8,562 nucleotides of DNA from NCBI GenBank assembly GCA_022564455.1, contig JADFLK010000073.1:1-8562 (forward strand), in the 5' to 3' direction. The DNA comes from Bacteroidota bacterium (GTDB taxonomy: Bacteria; Bacteroidota; Rhodothermia; Rhodothermales; Rubricoccaceae). A program made the position numbers and the translations under genes. Positions 6,155-8,562 of this stretch are shown one piece after another (within the stretch, counting starts at the first letter, position 1; every line of letters starts with the position of its first letter). The notes beneath the pieces are model-generated. The model did no database searches and was not told the DNA's origin. It saw only the letters and a list, made by a program, of their open reading frames with translations.

Positions 6155-7528
6155 ATGTCCATCCCCACCTATAATGCCCAGATCGCACTCGCCGAGAACC
6201 CCGCGCACGACACGTCGAGCGTCCAGATGGTGGGCCTTATCGTGTTCGCGCTCGGCCTTCTCGGCGTGGTGGTTGCCCTTTTCAGCGATCTAGGCGCCCA
6301 GCAGCCCATCCTGATGCTCGCGCTGTTGGCCGTCGGCGTCGTCGGTGGGCCGCTCCTGTACATCTGGGATAGTTACCGAAGCACAAGCGCCGGCATCCAC
6401 AACAACGGGGTGATGTTTTCCTCCAACCAGGCGCGCGGGCTCATCGGCTGGGTGGCAGGCATCGTGTTGACGGGTGGCTACATCCTGCTTTACTGGTTCC
6501 CGACAACCCTCGAAGGCCTCGTTCGCGTCGTCGATCCGCTGGCGTACACGCTGCGTGGCTCGGCGGCGGATCGCTGGTTCCTCTACGGCACGATCTATAC
6601 GATTGCCATCCTCGTCATGGGCGTCCGTGCGATCGTCAAATACCGCCACAGCCGTTACCAGATCATCCGCACGTGCAGCGTGATGTTCTTCCAGTTCGGC
6701 TTCGCGTTTCTGATCCCGCAACTGCTCCTCCTGTTCAACCAGCCGGAGTTCTATTTCTCTTATTTCTGGCCCCTCAAGTACGACTATCTATGGCCTGGAA
6801 ACATCAGCTATATCATCGAGAGCGGGGCAGGCCTCGGCGTGTTCATGGTGTTCTGGGGGGCGATGATGACCTCCATCGCTACGCCGATCCTGACCTATTT
6901 CTTTGGGAAGCGCTGGTACTGCTCGTGGGTGTGCGGCTGCGGCGGACTGGCCGAAACGGCGGGCGATCCGTACCGGCATCTGTCGGATAAGTCGCTGGGC
7001 TCGTGGAAGGTTGAGCGCTGGCTCATCCACAGCGTCCTCGTGTTCGTGATTGTCACGACGGCGCTACTCTGGATTAACTCGGCGACGGAAGGCGGAGTGC
7101 TTGGAGGCACGAGCCAGATGTTCTCGCAGTGGTATGGCTTTGGGATCGGCCTCGTGTTTTCGGGAGTCGTCGGTGTCGGATTCTATCCAGTGATGGGGAG
7201 CCGCGTGTGGTGCCGCTTCGGCTGCCCGATGGCCGCGGTTCTGGGCTTCCAGCAGCGCTTTTTCTCGCGCTTCCGGATCACCACAAACGGAGGCCAGTGC
7301 ATATCGTGTGGCAATTGCTCCACCTACTGCGAGATGGGCATCGACGTGCGGTGGTACGCCCAGCGCGGCCAGAACATTATTCGGTCGAGCTGCGTGGGCT
7401 GCGGGATTTGCTCTGCCGTGTGCCCGCGCGGCGTCCTGAACCTCGAAAACGGGCCTCGCGAGGGGCGTTTCGGGACGCCCCACCTCAACCTTATCGCCGA
7501 TCTGGAGGTGCTGGAAGATCCGGCTTGA
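6155..7528 (+). CDS. Polytopic membrane 4Fe-4S ferredoxin-type protein (NapH/CcoG/NosR-like)
   Basis: A 457-residue inner-membrane iron-sulfur protein. Eight membrane helices are visible, at about 25-44, 51-71, 95-114, 141-161, 174-194, 225-249, 289-308 and 327-347, putting both ends on the same side, probably the cytoplasm. Between and after the last helices lie two Cys motifs of the NapH/NosR membrane core: YCSWVCGCGGLAE (Cys256, 260, 262) and WCRFGCPMA (Cys353, 357). The first has CG where relatives usually have CP. Two ferredoxin motifs follow: CISCGNCSTYCE (Cys382, 385, 388, 392) and CVGCGICSAVCP (Cys413, 416, 419, 423), enough for two 4Fe-4S clusters. Relatives move electrons across the membrane side of nitrate or nitrous-oxide reductases (NapH, NosR) or reduce copper for oxidase assembly (CcoG). 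No such reductase gene lies in the window, so neither role is shown. Its place between a flavoprotein and a cytochrome c supports an electron-relay role. Confidence 0.9.
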   Translation: MSIPTYNAQIALAENPAHDTSSVQMVGLIVFALGLLGVVVALFSDLGAQQPILMLALLAVGVVGGPLLYIWDSYRSTSAGIHNNGVMFSSNQARGLIGWVAGIVLTGGYILLYWFPTTLEGLVRVVDPLAYTLRGSAADRWFLYGTIYTIAILVMGVRAIVKYRHSRYQIIRTCSVMFFQFGFAFLIPQLLLLFNQPEFYFSYFWPLKYDYLWPGNISYIIESGAGLGVFMVFWGAMMTSIATPILTYFFGKRWYCSWVCGCGGLAETAGDPYRHLSDKSLGSWKVERWLIHSVLVFVIVTTALLWINSATEGGVLGGTSQMFSQWYGFGIGLVFSGVVGVGFYPVMGSRVWCRFGCPMAAVLGFQQRFFSRFRITTNGGQCISCGNCSTYCEMGIDVRWYAQRGQNIIRSSCVGCGICSAVCPRGVLNLENGPREGRFGTPHLNLIADLEVLEDPA

Positions 7529-7594
7529 GTAGCCTGGCCTTGCATCTTTCCTCCCTCGTAGCGATGCTAGCGCTCCAGCCTTCCTCAATCCGCC

Positions 7595-8113
7595 ATGCGT
7601 GCCGTTCTTCCTCTTCTTGCATTCGCCGTTGTCACGCTTGTTGCCTACGCACCCGCCAGCATCGAATCCGAGTTGCCCCTTGTTGCAGCAGATACCACCT
7701 GGACATGGCCGGACAATCCTAAAAACCTCCAGGTGCTACCGGCAGACACCGGGCCTTTTGAACTGAGCCAGATCATGCGTGGCTTCACGAGGGCCTTGGG
7801 TGTTCGGTGCCAGCACTGCCATATAGGCACGGAAGAGATGTCGCTCAGCGAATTCGATTTCGTGTCTGACGACAATGAGCACAAAGGAGTTGCCCGCGAG
7901 ATGCTGCGCATGACGTGGGCCATCAACAACGACCTGCTGACCGGCATTGACGGGCTGCACGAAGCGGAGGGTATGCGGGTGACGTGCTACACGTGCCACC
8001 GGGGAGGCGTAACACCGCTGACCAGGCCCCCATCGCCTCGGTGGAAACCGCCGGCCGATGAGGACGGGGGCGACTCGGAAGGCGATGAGCACGATGACGG
8101 CCACGATCATTGA
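7595..8113 (+). CDS. Exported dihaem c-type cytochrome (reaction-centre cytochrome subunit-like)
   Basis: A 172-residue periplasmic cytochrome c. Residues 1-22 are a signal peptide (MRAVLPLLAFAVVTLVAYAP). Two haem c attachment motifs are present: CQHCH (Cys72, Cys75, His76) and CYTCH (Cys131, Cys134, His135). The surrounding pattern, NLQVLPADTGPFELSQIMRG with FTRALGVRC, then NEHKGVAREMLRMTWAINNDL and VTCYTCHRGG, matches the cytochrome family related to the photosynthetic reaction-centre cytochrome subunit, in a two-haem form. Met61 and Met103 or Met106 lie in the helices where that family supplies axial ligands (inference). The tail (155-172) is an unusual run of Asp, Glu, Gly and His ending DEHDDGHDH, a possible metal-binding or acidic docking tail. 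It starts 66 bases after the iron-sulfur gene, same strand. Probable electron acceptor or donor of the trio on the periplasmic side. Confidence 0.92.
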   Translation: MRAVLPLLAFAVVTLVAYAPASIESELPLVAADTTWTWPDNPKNLQVLPADTGPFELSQIMRGFTRALGVRCQHCHIGTEEMSLSEFDFVSDDNEHKGVAREMLRMTWAINNDLLTGIDGLHEAEGMRVTCYTCHRGGVTPLTRPPSPRWKPPADEDGGDSEGDEHDDGHDH

Positions 8114-8114
8114 G

Positions 8115-8507
8115 ATGCTTGGCAAGTTGTCTATCTTGCCGCCACTTAAAGATGAAGCAAATCTAAACACATCGATGTATCAAAATTATACTAATGTAGA
8201 AAAAGCCATCCTCTTGTATCTCGCGAGAAGAGGTAAATTGGGATCCAATGTAACGATTAAAAGTGTAGACAAGCTAAGAAATAAGTATGAGCTCCGCGAT
8301 CTAGAGGACGCTTGGGAGAATCTAAAGAATCATGCAATCGTACGCGGAAATCTCGGCGGCGGTAATATTAATGGACCAGAAGTACTTAAATTAGTAGAAG
8401 GTAAATTTATATATAGTATTCTGATTTATGATTTACATGTGCTTGCGACGAAAATCTTCAATCGGATCAAGGATCTTTTAGCACAGATGCTATCGAAACG
8501 GCCCTGA
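8115..8507 (+). CDS. AT-rich small ORF of unknown function, likely acquired
   Basis: A 130-residue reading from the ATG at 8115, one base after the cytochrome stop codon. An ATG at 8175 (110 residues) is an equal alternative; an in-frame ATG at 8058 would overlap the cytochrome gene and is unlikely. Composition changes abruptly: a hand count gives 109 G+C of 300 at 8161-8460, against 79 of 120 in the cytochrome at 7921-8040. Codons such as TTA, ATA, AGA and AAA are common here and rare in the neighbours. The protein is basic and mostly helical to the eye: VEKAILLYLARRG, VDKLRNKYEL, DLEDAWENLKNHAIV, then a Gly-Asn turn and VLKLVEGKFIY. This order would suit a small winged-helix fold, but no family is recognised. 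A hydrophobic IYSILIYDLHVLATKIF segment follows. No signal peptide. The composition points to transfer from an AT-rich source. Confidence 0.6.
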   Translation: MLGKLSILPPLKDEANLNTSMYQNYTNVEKAILLYLARRGKLGSNVTIKSVDKLRNKYELRDLEDAWENLKNHAIVRGNLGGGNINGPEVLKLVEGKFIYSILIYDLHVLATKIFNRIKDLLAQMLSKRP

Positions 8508-8517
8508 CCCCGCATCA

Positions 8518-8562
8518 GCCTCCGAGTTTGGATTTGTATCGGAGGCGAATGAGCACAAAGGA
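8518..8562 (+). pseudogene. Start-less fragment of a second dihaem cytochrome, cut by window edge
   Basis: Reading 8518-8562 gives ASEFGFVSEANEHKG. From the Ser codon at 8521 it matches residues 85-98 of the upstream cytochrome (SEFDFVSDDNEHKG) at 11 of 14 positions. The last 15 bases, AATGAGCACAAAGGA, are identical to 7874-7888, while earlier codons differ at silent sites, so this is a diverged paralogue and not a recent copy. In this frame a TAG stands at 8479-8481 and no ATG, GTG or TTG lies between it and the match. The first half of the gene, including the first CxxCH, is absent; the AT-rich block stands where it should be. The downstream part lies beyond the window, so whether the rest is intact is unknown. 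Confidence 0.65.

Noticed and set aside
8058..8114. Upstream start (8058) for the AT-rich ORF
   Set aside because: That portion is the GC-rich, out-of-frame end of the cytochrome gene. The composition switch occurs after 8113, so the ORF more likely begins at 8115 or 8175.
1..8562. tRNA, rRNA, transposase or integrase genes
   Set aside because: I saw no cloverleaf, rRNA-like sequence, DDE-transposase or recombinase motif on either strand. The AT-rich block has no visible terminal repeats.

Overview
The window looks like chromosomal DNA of a GC-rich, aerobic member of the Bacteroidota/Rhodothermota group (Rhodothermia-like). Three things suggest this: a C-terminal type IX secretion (Por) sorting domain on the NHL protein, the near absence of Shine-Dalgarno sequences before the convincing start codons, and a neighbourhood of membrane redox genes with c-type cytochrome. 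The lineage is an inference from these traits; no rRNA or other marker gene is present.

Layout, left to right. (1) 68-1270 (minus): a secreted six-bladed NHL beta-propeller with a T9SS type A tail. A diverging gene at 1509-2033 (plus) encodes a small exported protein of unknown function with a C-terminal membrane anchor. A doubtful small ORF lies on the minus strand between them. (2) 2034-2304: a gap between convergent genes, packed with inverted repeats. It includes a terminator-like stem and a pair of mutually exclusive stems. (3) 2305-3426 (minus): an exported protein combining a PPC-like beta-sandwich with about 22 pentapeptide repeats. Upstream of it lies 3619-4497 (minus), NAD kinase (nadK), the only housekeeping gene here. 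(4) 4685-8113 (plus): three co-directional redox genes, namely a two-Rossmann FAD/NAD(P)H oxidoreductase, an eight-helix NapH/CcoG-like protein with two 4Fe-4S ferredoxin motifs, and an exported dihaem cytochrome c. (5) 8114-8562: an abrupt switch to AT-rich DNA carrying one unrecognised small ORF. It is followed by GC-rich sequence encoding a diverged, start-less fragment of a second copy of the same cytochrome, cut by the window edge.

How the genes may work together. The redox trio reads as a candidate trans-membrane electron route: reduced nicotinamide in the cytoplasm, then flavoprotein, then membrane iron-sulfur protein, then periplasmic dihaem cytochrome. The order of flow is inferred from domain types, not shown. 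nadK, divergent from this cluster, makes NADP and may simply be a neighbour. The left half is dominated by surface or periplasmic proteins of unknown purpose.

Both window edges carry sequence related to genes inside the window. A 32-bp near-identical copy of part of nadK abuts the NHL stop codon, and the second cytochrome fragment sits at the right edge. These, the AT-rich block and the structured gap are the least ordinary parts of the window.
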